Assembly: GCA_013362725.1 (NCBI GenBank)
Contig: JABFVP010000172.1
Span: forward strand, 1 to 6,710
DNA length: 6,710 nt
Reading direction: 5' to 3'
Source of the DNA: Cupriavidus sp.
Lineage (GTDB): Bacteria > Pseudomonadota > Gammaproteobacteria > Burkholderiales > Burkholderiaceae
Shown here one piece after another: positions 1 through 6,063 of the stretch. Position 1 is the first letter of the stretch. The number at the start of each line of letters is the position of its first letter. The notes beneath the pieces were generated by a model that was given only the letters and a program-made list of their open reading frames with translations, was not told the origin of the DNA and did no database searches. The translations under genes were made by a program, and so were the position numbers.

Positions 1-146
1 GGATAAGTGCCGAAGTCATAGAGCCTGCCGGCCACCGTACCCGTGCCGAGCAGCGTGGGCGCGGCAATGCCGTGCCGCCGCGCGGCGTCGTTCAGGTCGT
101 TGACCTCGCCGGCGCGCAGCGTGCCATAGACGAAGACGCGCGGCAT
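1..146 (-). CDS. gamma-glutamylcyclotransferase-like (AIG2/GGCT family) protein, N-terminal part only
   Basis: Forty-eight codons are readable before the gene leaves the left edge of the window. The protein opens MPRVFVYGTLRAGEVND. The 'VFVYGTLR-x-GE' start is the signature of the AIG2/gamma-glutamylcyclotransferase-like fold, in which the YGTL loop forms the substrate pocket. The following stretch (LLGTGTVAGRLYDFGTYP) fits the usual second and third strands of that fold. The catalytic glutamate lies further on and cannot be seen, so activity cannot be judged. Members cleave gamma-glutamyl amines or peptides, or act in repair reactions; the substrate here is unknown. The ATG lies only 2 bp after the TGA of the rraA-like gene. 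A GGAG ribosome-binding site (155-158, 8-nt spacer) sits inside the end of that gene, so the two are probably translationally coupled. Family assignment is good and function open. Confidence 0.85.
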   Translation of the reverse strand, partial: MPRVFVYGTLRAGEVNDLNDAARRHGIAAPTLLGTGTVAGRLYDFGTY

Positions 147-148
147 GC

Positions 149-646
149 TCAGCGCTCCAGCGGTGCGTCGGCGACCAGGATCCCGTCGGCATCGACATAG
201 ATCCAGTTGCCCGGGCGCACCACCGCGCCCGGCATCTGCACCGCGACCTCGCTCTCGCCCACGTTGCGCTTCTGGCTCTTCTGCGGGTGCGCGGCCAACG
301 CGCGGATGCCGATGTCGCACACGTCCAGCTCGGCGGTATCGCGGATGCAGCCGTTGACGACGATGCCGACCCAGCCGTTCTTCTCGGCCAGCAGGCCCAG
401 GTTGCCGCCCACCAGCGCGCTGCGCAGCGAGCCGCCGCCGTCGACCACCAGCACCCGCCCGCGGCCCGGCGACTCCAGCGTGCTGCGCACCAGCGAGTTG
501 TCTTCGAACACCTTGAGCGTCGCCGCCGGACCGGCAAACGCCGGCTGCTTGCCGAAGGCGCGGAACACCGGCGCCATCACGCGCAGCGTGCCGTCGGCAA
601 GGCGGTCTTCATGCGCGTCGCACAGGTCGGTGGTGACGGGCTTCAT
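149..646 (-). CDS. rraA: RraA family protein / 4-hydroxy-4-methyl-2-oxoglutarate (HMG) aldolase-like
   Basis: The product is 165 aa, close to E. coli RraA (161 aa). It matches that family along its length: LCDAHEDRL near 8-16, FEDNSLVR near 47-54, GRVLVVDGGGS at 63-73, then GGNLGLLAEKNGW (80-92) and NGCIRD (98-103). Annotation pipelines call such proteins 'ribonuclease E activity regulator RraA'. However, the Arg102-Asp103 pair of the divalent-metal HMG/oxaloacetate aldolases is present. As I recall, E. coli RraA has Gln in place of this Asp and lacks aldolase activity. The protein is therefore probably competent to cleave 4-hydroxy-4-methyl-2-oxoglutarate or to decarboxylate oxaloacetate, giving pyruvate in the cytoplasm; this is inference. 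The start is set by an AGGAGA ribosome-binding site 6 nt upstream of the ATG. It sits 46 bp after the TPP-enzyme gene and 2 bp before the GGCT-like gene, inside one operon. The symbol follows family convention and does not imply RNase E control. Confidence 0.9.
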   Translation of the reverse strand: MKPVTTDLCDAHEDRLADGTLRVMAPVFRAFGKQPAFAGPAATLKVFEDNSLVRSTLESPGRGRVLVVDGGGSLRSALVGGNLGLLAEKNGWVGIVVNGCIRDTAELDVCDIGIRALAAHPQKSQKRNVGESEVAVQMPGAVVRPGNWIYVDADGILVADAPLER

Positions 647-652
647 CTCGGG

Positions 653-658
653 TCTCCT
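653..658 (-). promoter_or_regulatory. ribosome-binding site of the rraA-like gene
   Basis: The minus strand reads AGGAGA here, with a 6-nt spacer to the ATG ending at 646. It is the strongest Shine-Dalgarno match in the window and fixes this start. Confidence 0.8.
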
Positions 659-692
659 AGTCGGTAAGAAAAAATACTGTGGCCGCGCAGCG

Positions 693-2432
693 TCACGGCT
701 TCCGGCCGGCCAGCGCCTGCGCCCGGATCGCGCTCAGCGTGGTGCGCGGCGTGATCACGTCCGGGTCCACCTGGATTTCGATCAGCGTCGACACCGGCGC
801 GGCCAGCGCCTCGCGCAATGCCGGCGCAAAGGCCTCGGTGGTGGTCACCGTGACGCCGCGTGCCCCGTAGGCGCGCGCCAGCGCGGCAAAATCGGGATTG
901 CGCAGTTCGGTGCCGGACACATGGGTCGGGTATTCGCGTTCCTGGTGCATGCGGATGGTGCCGTACATGCCGTTGTTGACGACGATGATGATGACCGGCG
1001 CACCGTATTGCATCGACGTGGCAAGTTCCTGGCCATTCATCAGGAAGCAGCCGTCGCCCGCCAGTGCCACCACGGTACGCTGCGGAAAGGCGATCTTGGC
1101 ACCCACTGCCGCCGGCACGCCGTAGCCCATCGCGCCGCTGGTCGGCGCCAACTGGCCGCGTCCGCCGCTGGTGAACGGGCGGTAGTGGAAATAGCGGTGC
1201 AGCCAGCCGGCATAGTTGCCGGCACCATTGGTTACCACCGCGTCGTCCGGCAGCAGCTGGTCCAAGGTGCGGATGACTTCGGCCATGTCGACGCCCTGCC
1301 CCGTAAACGGCGGCGGCTGCAGGTAGCGTTCGTAGTCGGCGTGCGCGGCCTCGGTCCAGGCTTGCCAGCGTGGCGCGGCCGGCGCCTGCAGGCCGGCCAG
1401 GCGCGCGGCGATGGCCGGCATCGCGGCCTGGATCATCAGGTCGGCCTGGTACACGCTGCCCAGCTCTTCGGCGCCGGCATGCACATGGACCAGCTTCTGG
1501 GCCGGCCGCGGCGCCGCGATCAGCGCGTAGCCGCCGGTGGTCATCTCACCCAGCCGCGGGCCGATCGCGAGCACCAGGTCGGCATTGCGGATGCGCTCGG
1601 CCAGCGCGGGATTGATGCCGATGCCGACATCGCCGGCGTAGTTGGGATGGCGGTTGTCGAACAGGTCCTGGCCGCGGAAGGCGCAGCCCACCGGCAGCGC
1701 GAAGCGCTCGGCAAAGGCCTGCAAGTCGGCGCAGGCCTGCGGGGTCCAGCCGCTGCCGCCGGCCAGCACGAACGGGCGCTCGGCGGCGTCAAGCATCTCG
1801 GCCAGCCGCATCAGCTCGCCCTCGCCGGGCCAGGCCATGACGCGCTGGTAGGCCTGCAACTGCGGCACCGCGGCGGTTTGCGCCAGCATGTCCTCGGGCA
1901 GCGCCAGCACCACCGGGCCGGGCCGGCCCGAGGTGGCGGTCTGGTAGGCGCGCGCGATGTATTCGGGGATGCGCTCGACCCGGTCGATCTGCGCCACCCA
2001 CTTGGCCATCTGGCCGAACATGCGGCGGTAGTCGATCTCCTGGAAGGCCTCGCGGTCCATGAAGTCGGTGCCGACCTGGCCGATGAACAGGATCATCGGG
2101 GTCGAGTCCTGGAACGCCGTATGCACGCCGATGCTGGCATTGGTGGCACCCGGCCCGCGCGTGCAGAACGCCAGCCCGGGGCGGCCGGTCAGCTTGCCGT
2201 AGGCCTCGGCCATCACCGCGGCCCCGCCCTCCTGGCGGCAGACGATAAAGCGCAGCCGGTCGCGGCGGCGGTGGAACCCGTCGAGCACCGCCAGGTAGCT
2301 TTCGCCCGGCACGCCGAAGGCCAGTTCGGCCCCGTGCGCCAGCAGCGCATCGACCAGGATATGGCCGCCCGGCAGCGGCGCGCCGTGATCTGTATCTTCA
2401 GGCTGGGTGGCGTTGGCCGGCGTCATTGGCAT
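693..2432 (-). CDS. thiamine-diphosphate-dependent enzyme, acetolactate synthase-like fold
   Basis: The product is 579 aa with the three-domain build of the acetolactate synthase/2-oxo-acid decarboxylase superfamily. The N-terminal Pyr domain (about 20-185) carries the cofactor-activating Glu68 in CRQEGGAAVMAEAYGK and the GPGATN turn. A central domain (about 205-345) follows. The C-terminal PP domain (about 385-565) has the diphosphate/Mg2+ motif GDG at 459-461, ending in Asn486-Asn487. These enzymes decarboxylate or ligate 2-oxo acids through a TPP-bound carbanion in the cytoplasm. It is probably not the biosynthetic acetolactate synthase: no regulatory small subunit (ilvN/ilvH) follows, and the Trp that favours 2-oxobutyrate in E. 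coli AHAS II is His496 here (IRMHQE where AHAS has VRQWQ). The ATG at 2432 is preferred over one two codons later because GAGGA lies 8 nt upstream. It is flanked closely by the MFS and rraA-like genes. The substrate is unknown. Confidence 0.92.
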   Translation of the reverse strand: MPMTPANATQPEDTDHGAPLPGGHILVDALLAHGAELAFGVPGESYLAVLDGFHRRRDRLRFIVCRQEGGAAVMAEAYGKLTGRPGLAFCTRGPGATNASIGVHTAFQDSTPMILFIGQVGTDFMDREAFQEIDYRRMFGQMAKWVAQIDRVERIPEYIARAYQTATSGRPGPVVLALPEDMLAQTAAVPQLQAYQRVMAWPGEGELMRLAEMLDAAERPFVLAGGSGWTPQACADLQAFAERFALPVGCAFRGQDLFDNRHPNYAGDVGIGINPALAERIRNADLVLAIGPRLGEMTTGGYALIAAPRPAQKLVHVHAGAEELGSVYQADLMIQAAMPAIAARLAGLQAPAAPRWQAWTEAAHADYERYLQPPPFTGQGVDMAEVIRTLDQLLPDDAVVTNGAGNYAGWLHRYFHYRPFTSGGRGQLAPTSGAMGYGVPAAVGAKIAFPQRTVVALAGDGCFLMNGQELATSMQYGAPVIIIVVNNGMYGTIRMHQEREYPTHVSGTELRNPDFAALARAYGARGVTVTTTEAFAPALREALAAPVSTLIEIQVDPDVITPRTTLSAIRAQALAGRKP

Positions 2433-2440
2433 GGAAACGT

Positions 2441-2445
2441 TCCTC
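2441..2445 (-). promoter_or_regulatory. ribosome-binding site of the TPP-enzyme gene
   Basis: The minus strand reads GAGGA 8 nt before the ATG ending at 2432. The alternative ATG two codons in would have a 14-nt spacer, so the upstream ATG is favoured. Confidence 0.65.
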
Positions 2446-2468
2446 GATTCGGATGGCGGCGGGCCGGG

Positions 2469-3731
2469 CTAGGCGGCCTCCGCCCGGGCCGCGGACTGGC
2501 GGCGCGAACGGTTGCCGTTGCCCACGGTCACCGCGGTGAAGATCGACAGCAGCTGGAAGCCGCCGATCATGAAGAAGACCCAGGCCGGCAGCCTGGCATC
2601 CATCAGCGCGCCGAAGAACAGCGGGCCGCAGGCCAGGCCGATATCCAGCCCCGAGTAGACCACGCCGTAGACGCGCCCGGTGGCGCCAGCCGGCGCGGCC
2701 GCGCGCACCAGCAGGTCGCGCGACGGCCCGGCGGTGCCGGCGCCAAAGCCGATCACGCCCATCAGCACCGGCACCAGCAGCGCCGGCACCAGGTTCAGCC
2801 CCACCAGCACAGCCATCAGGCCCGACACAGTGAAGCTCACTGCGATCAGCCGGTCATGGTTGCTGGTGCGGCTGGCGGCAAAGCCGCCGACGATCATGCC
2901 GCCGGCGCTGCACAGCATGTAGACGGTGTACGACGCGGTGGCCAGCGTGAACGGCATGCCGTAGAGGTAGGTCAGCGCGGTCGGCGCAAAGCTCTGGATG
3001 CCGGCGGCGGAGAAGGTGGTCAGCAGGAAAAAGCCCCAGCACACCCACACCTGCGGCAGGCGCAGGAAGCCCAGCACGCTGCCGCCCGGCCCCGCGGCCC
3101 GGGCAGAGGGCCGGCCCACGGCACCCTGCACTTCGCGCGGGTCCAGCACATGGCGCAGCGCCACCAGCACGGCCAGCACGATCAGCGCCACTGCCGAGGC
3201 CGAAGCCAGCGCCACGCGCCAGCTGGCGAGGTTGGCGATCGCCACCAGGAACAGCGGCGCCGCCGCCCAGCCCAGGTTGCCGGAGATCCCATGCACCGAG
3301 AACGCGTGGCCCAGCCGCGGCTGCGATACATGCTTGTTCAGCAGCGTGAAGTCGGCCGGATGGAACACGCCATTGCCCAGCCCCGCCACCGCCGCGCCGA
3401 ACAGCAGCCCGGCATAGCCGCCGCTGGCCGACAGCAGCAGGGCCGCCGCGCCGAGGCAGGCCAGTCCGCCGAACAGCACCGGCCGCGCGCCGAAGCGATC
3501 CACCACGAAGCCCGACGCGGTCTGCACCACCGCCGAGACCGCGAAGAACACCGTCATCAGCAAGCCCAGCTCGGCATAGCTCAGCCCGAACTCGGCCTTG
3601 ATCCACGGGAACAGCGGCGCCAGCAACAGGTTATAGAAGTGCGAGACCCCATGCGCCAGCCCCACCAGCCCGATCACCTGGGCGTCGTGGCGAAGGGAAT
3701 TGGACGTGGGCTCGAGGGCGGCGGTGGACAT
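2469..3731 (-). CDS. major facilitator superfamily transporter, fosmidomycin-resistance (Fsr)-like branch
   Basis: The product is 420 aa, almost entirely hydrophobic, and compatible with 12 membrane helices in two six-helix halves and a basic C-terminal tail (NRSRRQSAARAE). The loop between helices 2 and 3 carries MFS motif A, GFVVDRFGAR at 74-83. The helix-1 region, with HGVSHFYN and then PLFPWIKAEFGLSYAELGLL, and the later GNGVFHPAD (119-127) resemble the Fsr/MFS_1 subgroup. This protein should move a small solute across the inner membrane using the proton gradient. Whether it exports a toxic compound, as Fsr does, or moves the organic acid used by the next two genes cannot be read from sequence; the operon position favours the metabolic role. 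The start is the only ATG that keeps the cytoplasmic N-tail, yet no Shine-Dalgarno match precedes it (the leader is C-rich). It is the first gene of the four-gene unit, 36 bp ahead of the TPP enzyme. Confidence 0.9.
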   Translation of the reverse strand: MSTAALEPTSNSLRHDAQVIGLVGLAHGVSHFYNLLLAPLFPWIKAEFGLSYAELGLLMTVFFAVSAVVQTASGFVVDRFGARPVLFGGLACLGAAALLLSASGGYAGLLFGAAVAGLGNGVFHPADFTLLNKHVSQPRLGHAFSVHGISGNLGWAAAPLFLVAIANLASWRVALASASAVALIVLAVLVALRHVLDPREVQGAVGRPSARAAGPGGSVLGFLRLPQVWVCWGFFLLTTFSAAGIQSFAPTALTYLYGMPFTLATASYTVYMLCSAGGMIVGGFAASRTSNHDRLIAVSFTVSGLMAVLVGLNLVPALLVPVLMGVIGFGAGTAGPSRDLLVRAAAPAGATGRVYGVVYSGLDIGLACGPLFFGALMDARLPAWVFFMIGGFQLLSIFTAVTVGNGNRSRRQSAARAEAA

Positions 3732-3776
3732 GGCGCGGGCGGTCGGAGGGACGATGCGGTGGGCTGGGCGGCCGGC

Positions 3777-3800
3777 AAAAAATACGGGCCGAAGCCCGCA
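3777..3800 (-). terminator. Rho-independent terminator after the kinase/regulator unit
   Basis: On the minus strand TGCGGGC and GCCCGTA form a 7-bp stem (one G-U pair) closed by a UUCG tetraloop, directly followed by a run of six T (plus-strand A run at 3777-3782). It lies 84 bp beyond the stop of the response regulator and 45 bp before the MFS start, and so divides the two transcription units. A second, weaker hairpin (3819-3831, GCCCG-CAG-CGGGC on the minus strand, a short T run a few bases later) lies just upstream and may back it up. Confidence 0.85.
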
Positions 3801-3883
3801 TCATAGAGGAAAACCCCTGCCCGCTGCGGGCGGGTGGCGGCCACGCCGCGCCGCCCGGACCGCTCCGCGTGCCGCCCTGGCCC

Positions 3884-4708
3884 TTACATCTGCTTGAACA
3901 GGTGCGCGTACTGGCGCGCCACCGGCAGCAGCTCCGGGCGGTCGCGCAGCCGCAGCGACAACCGGCCCAGCGACTGGTTGACCGCGCTGGCGACGCAGCT
4001 GATGTTGACCACGGTGCCGCGGTGCACCTGCCAGAAGCGCTCGGGATCGAGCTGCTGGGTCAGCTCGCGCAGACTGGTGCGGATCAGCGCCTCGCCCGCG
4101 CCCGACACTACGTTGACGTACTTGTCGGTGGCTTCGAGGTAGATCACTTCGTCGACCGGGATGATGCGCACCTCCTGCCCCACCAGTGCCTTGATAAAGC
4201 GCAGGTACTGGCGCTGCGGCGCGCCGGCCGCGCCCGGCGTGGCATGCTCCAGCGATTCCAGCCGCGCCAGCAGCTGGCCGAGCCGGTCAGTGTCGGCTAC
4301 CGCGGCTTCATCGTCGCCGTCTTCCGCTTGCGCGGCATCGGACAGCCGGTCCTTCAGGCGCTGCACGGTCGCTTCCAGCCGTTCGCGCTGCACCGGCTTG
4401 AGCACGTAGTCGACCGCGGCGCGCTCGAAGGCCTCCAGCGCAAACTGGTCGTAGGCGGTGACGAACACCACCAGCGGCGGGGTATCGAATTCGATCAGCT
4501 CGCGCGCCACGTCCATGCCGCTCATGCCCGGCATGCGGATATCGAGGAAAGCGACGCGCGGCTGGTGTTCGCGCGCCGCCGCCAGCGCGGCCACGCCGTC
4601 GTGGACCACGGACACGACCCGCGCCTCGGGCCACAGGGCCGCCAGTTCGGATTCGAGCACGCGGGCGAGCAGCGCTTCGTCGTCGGCAATCAGCAGGGTC
4701 GGGGTCAT
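3884..4708 (-). CDS. LytR/AlgR-family response regulator (receiver + LytTR DNA-binding domain)
   Basis: The product is 274 aa. The receiver domain covers about 4-120, with acidic pocket Asp9-Asp10, phospho-acceptor Asp56 in FLDIRMPGMSG, Thr84 in FVTAYD and Lys104 in DYVLKP, so all the phosphotransfer residues are present. An acidic, low-complexity linker (about 125-165) follows. The LytTR domain (about 168-272) contains YLEATDKYVNVV, the RTSLREL helix and FWQVHRGTVVNI, the usual order for this DNA-binding fold. It is a cytoplasmic transcription factor activated by the histidine kinase encoded just upstream. The ATG at 4708 places the first beta strand (TLLIADDE) correctly, although its leader is almost pure C with no Shine-Dalgarno match. 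The gap to the kinase is 118 bp, longer than is usual for such pairs, and holds an inverted repeat. Its targets are unknown; the terminator and MFS operon follow directly. Confidence 0.93.
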   Translation of the reverse strand: MTPTLLIADDEALLARVLESELAALWPEARVVSVVHDGVAALAAAREHQPRVAFLDIRMPGMSGMDVARELIEFDTPPLVVFVTAYDQFALEAFERAAVDYVLKPVQRERLEATVQRLKDRLSDAAQAEDGDDEAAVADTDRLGQLLARLESLEHATPGAAGAPQRQYLRFIKALVGQEVRIIPVDEVIYLEATDKYVNVVSGAGEALIRTSLRELTQQLDPERFWQVHRGTVVNISCVASAVNQSLGRLSLRLRDRPELLPVARQYAHLFKQM

Positions 4709-4731
4709 GGGGGCTTGAGGGGGCGTGGGGG
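4696..4731 (+). other. G-quadruplex motif spanning the response-regulator start codon
   Basis: On the plus strand, which is the template strand for the regulator gene, five G runs of 3, 4, 5, 5 and 5 bases are separated by loops of 2, 4, 5 and 3 bases. The last four runs alone satisfy a four-tetrad G4 pattern. The regulator ATG (4706-4708) sits in the loop between the second and third runs. This is a sequence match only; folding is not shown. Confidence 0.6.
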
Positions 4732-4753
4732 CGTTGGCGTTGGCAGCTTCGTG

Positions 4754-4791
4754 GCGCTGCAGCCCGCGGGCACGGGCGAAAACTGCAGCGC
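4754..4791. repeat. 9-bp perfect inverted repeat between kinase and regulator genes
   Basis: GCGCTGCAG at 4754-4762 is mirrored by CTGCAGCGC at 4783-4791. The 20-base loop itself contains a GCCCG/CGGGC stem partner pair (4762-4766 with 4773-4777). There is no T run on the minus side, so it does not look like a terminator for the kinase. It may be an mRNA structure or a protein-binding site in the kinase-regulator gap. Confidence 0.6.
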
Positions 4792-4826
4792 TTGTTCTTT
4801 TCAGGTGAGCCGAGCGCGAGTGCGCG

Positions 4827-5918
4827 TCAGAGCCGTGGCATGGCCGGCGCGGATACCGGCATGCCCTCCGGCATCGCGGTGACGGTTTGGGTCAGGGTGG
4901 GTGCCTCGGCCGGGCGCTCCAGCGGCAAGGTCAGCCGCACCACCACGCCGCGCGGCGTATTCTCTTCCATCTGCTTGCTCGCCGCCGCGCCGAAGATACG
5001 CGCCAGCCGCTCGCGCACATGGGTGATGCCCAGCCCCGAGCCCTTGCCCGAGGCATGGCCGAAGCCGACTCCGGTATCGGCGATCAGCACCTGCACCGCG
5101 TTGTCACCGGCGGCGCGCGCCGACAGCCGGATGTGGCCACCGATCATGCAGGGCTCGATGCCGTGCGTGACCGCGTTTTCCACCAGCGGCTGGATCAGCA
5201 TCGGCGGGATCTCGACCTTCGCCAGTTCGCGCGGCAGGTCGATGTCATACGAGAGCCGCTGGCCGAAGCGCATCGCCTGGATCTCGAGGTAGCTGCGCAG
5301 CAGCTCGAACTCCTGCCGCAGCGTGCATTGCTCGGCGCGGGTATGCGCCAGCGACATGCGCAGGAAGCCGATCAGCCGCTGCAGCAGCTGCCGCGCCGCC
5401 GGCGGATCGGTGGCGATCAGGCCGTCGAGGTTGGCCAGCGAGTTGAACAGGAAGTGCGGCTCGATCTGCGCCTGCAGCGCCATCAGCTGCGCGCGCACCA
5501 GCTGCTTTTCGGCTTCCTCGCGCTGCAGCGCGTCCAGCGCCGCCTGCCGCTCCAGCGACGCCAGCTTCTCGCGCGACCAGTAGAAATAGATCATCGACGC
5601 GGCCGCCAGCATGCCCACCACCAGGCACATGCGCAGCATGCCGCCGGCTTCGTCGGCCGACTTGGGCGGCAGGTCCAGCACCACGCGCGTAGCCCAGCTG
5701 CCGAACACCACGCCGGCGGGCACGGCGGCGGCGGCGAGCAGCAGGAAAGGCCAGCGGCGCGGACGGTCGTTCCACCAGATCACCACGCGCGGGATGTCGA
5801 TCAGCGCCCAGATCGACAGGCCGATCAGCTGGCTGTAGACGAAGTTGTGCCACAGCGTGCCGCCGGTCTGGAAGCCGTAGTTCAGGCTGATGGCGATCAC
5901 CGAGTTCATGCACAGCAC
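4827..5918 (-). CDS. LytS-type sensor histidine kinase (His_kinase PF06580 + HATPase)
   Basis: The product is 363 aa as given (GTG start). The N-terminal 115 residues hold about four membrane helices (first around 1-15, then 22-48, 56-80 and 94-114), with no large periplasmic domain. A short coiled linker (115-148) leads to the histidine box QIEPHFLFNSLANL with His155. The ATPase domain shows Asn248 in LVENAVTHGIEP, DTGVGF (281-286) and GSGLGI (293-298). The last 30 residues are a Pro/Ala/Thr-rich tail. It should autophosphorylate and pass the phosphate to the LytTR regulator encoded 118 bp downstream. The signal is unknown, and the sensor part is not the 5TM-GAF type of BtsS/YpdA. The start is doubtful: the frame stays open for 16 more codons upstream (ending in GRDLLF, which would complete helix 1) and then meets a TGA at 5967-5969. 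Neither this GTG nor the ATG at 5909 has a good Shine-Dalgarno site. Confidence 0.88.
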   Translation of the reverse strand: MLCMNSVIAISLNYGFQTGGTLWHNFVYSQLIGLSIWALIDIPRVVIWWNDRPRRWPFLLLAAAAVPAGVVFGSWATRVVLDLPPKSADEAGGMLRMCLVVGMLAAASMIYFYWSREKLASLERQAALDALQREEAEKQLVRAQLMALQAQIEPHFLFNSLANLDGLIATDPPAARQLLQRLIGFLRMSLAHTRAEQCTLRQEFELLRSYLEIQAMRFGQRLSYDIDLPRELAKVEIPPMLIQPLVENAVTHGIEPCMIGGHIRLSARAAGDNAVQVLIADTGVGFGHASGKGSGLGITHVRERLARIFGAAASKQMEENTPRGVVVRLTLPLERPAEAPTLTQTVTAMPEGMPVSAPAMPRL

Positions 5919-5966
5919 GAACAGCAGGTCGCGCCCCAGGATATTCAGGCGGGACGGGATGGCGGT

Positions 5967-6002
5967 TCAGGCGTGTGTGAAGCAGCGGTCCATGGCGTTC
6001 AT
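5967..6002 (-). other. 11-codon upstream ORF in frame with the kinase, ending at TGA
   Basis: ATG at 6002 (second ATG at 5993) reads MNAMDRCFTHA and stops at TGA 5967-5969, in the same frame as the kinase. It could be a small leader ORF, or the true kinase N-terminus cut off by a nonsense change. There is no clear Shine-Dalgarno site. Confidence 0.35.
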
Positions 6003-6006
6003 GTTA

Positions 6007-6024
6007 GCGCGGCTTTCGCCACGC
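6007..6024 (-). repeat. stem-loop with GAAA tetraloop in the kinase leader
   Basis: On the minus strand GCGTGGC and GCCGCGC pair over 7 bp (one G-U pair) around a GAAA (GNRA-type) loop. The stem ends 4 nt before the upstream ATG at 6002. No T run follows, so it is not an obvious terminator for the DUF962 gene. Confidence 0.5.
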
Positions 6025-6045
6025 GCAATACAGCGGGTGATGTGA

Positions 6046-6059
6046 CCTCGACATCGAGG
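6046..6059. repeat. short inverted repeat after the DUF962 gene
   Basis: CCTCG-ACAT-CGAGG lies just beyond the DUF962 stop codon. It could be a weak terminator stem (no T run) or an operator for the kinase unit. Its role is not determined. Confidence 0.3.
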
Positions 6060-6063
6060 GGCG

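Noticed and set aside
669..695. Possible terminator between the TPP-enzyme and rraA-like genes (T6 run on the minus strand)
   Set aside because: Only a weak stem (about 4 bp, GCCG/CGGC with a 10-base loop) precedes the T run, with several bases between. The gap is just 46 bp and the next gene has a strong ribosome-binding site, so continuous transcription is more likely.
207..3806. 1199-codon open frame on the plus strand across three genes
   Set aside because: It is codon-aligned antisense to the TPP and MFS genes, so it stays open simply because those genes avoid TTA, CTA and TCA codons. The translation is Arg/His/Gln/Gly-rich with no recognisable domain, while the minus strand encodes clear families with intact motifs.
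4727..4743. GGCGTT tandem repeat as a LytTR binding site
   Set aside because: The two GTT cores are only 6 bp apart and the flanks do not fit the LytTR consensus, which needs direct repeats about two helix-turn steps apart.
3869..4882. 337-codon plus-strand open frame opposite the response regulator
   Set aside because: It is a shadow of the regulator in the codon-aligned antisense frame; no domain is recognisable.
5993..6026. Kinase promoter with TTGCGC and TAACAT spaced 16 bp (minus strand)
   Set aside because: Only 3/6 and 4/6 matches to the housekeeping consensus, which is expected by chance; not supportable as a feature.
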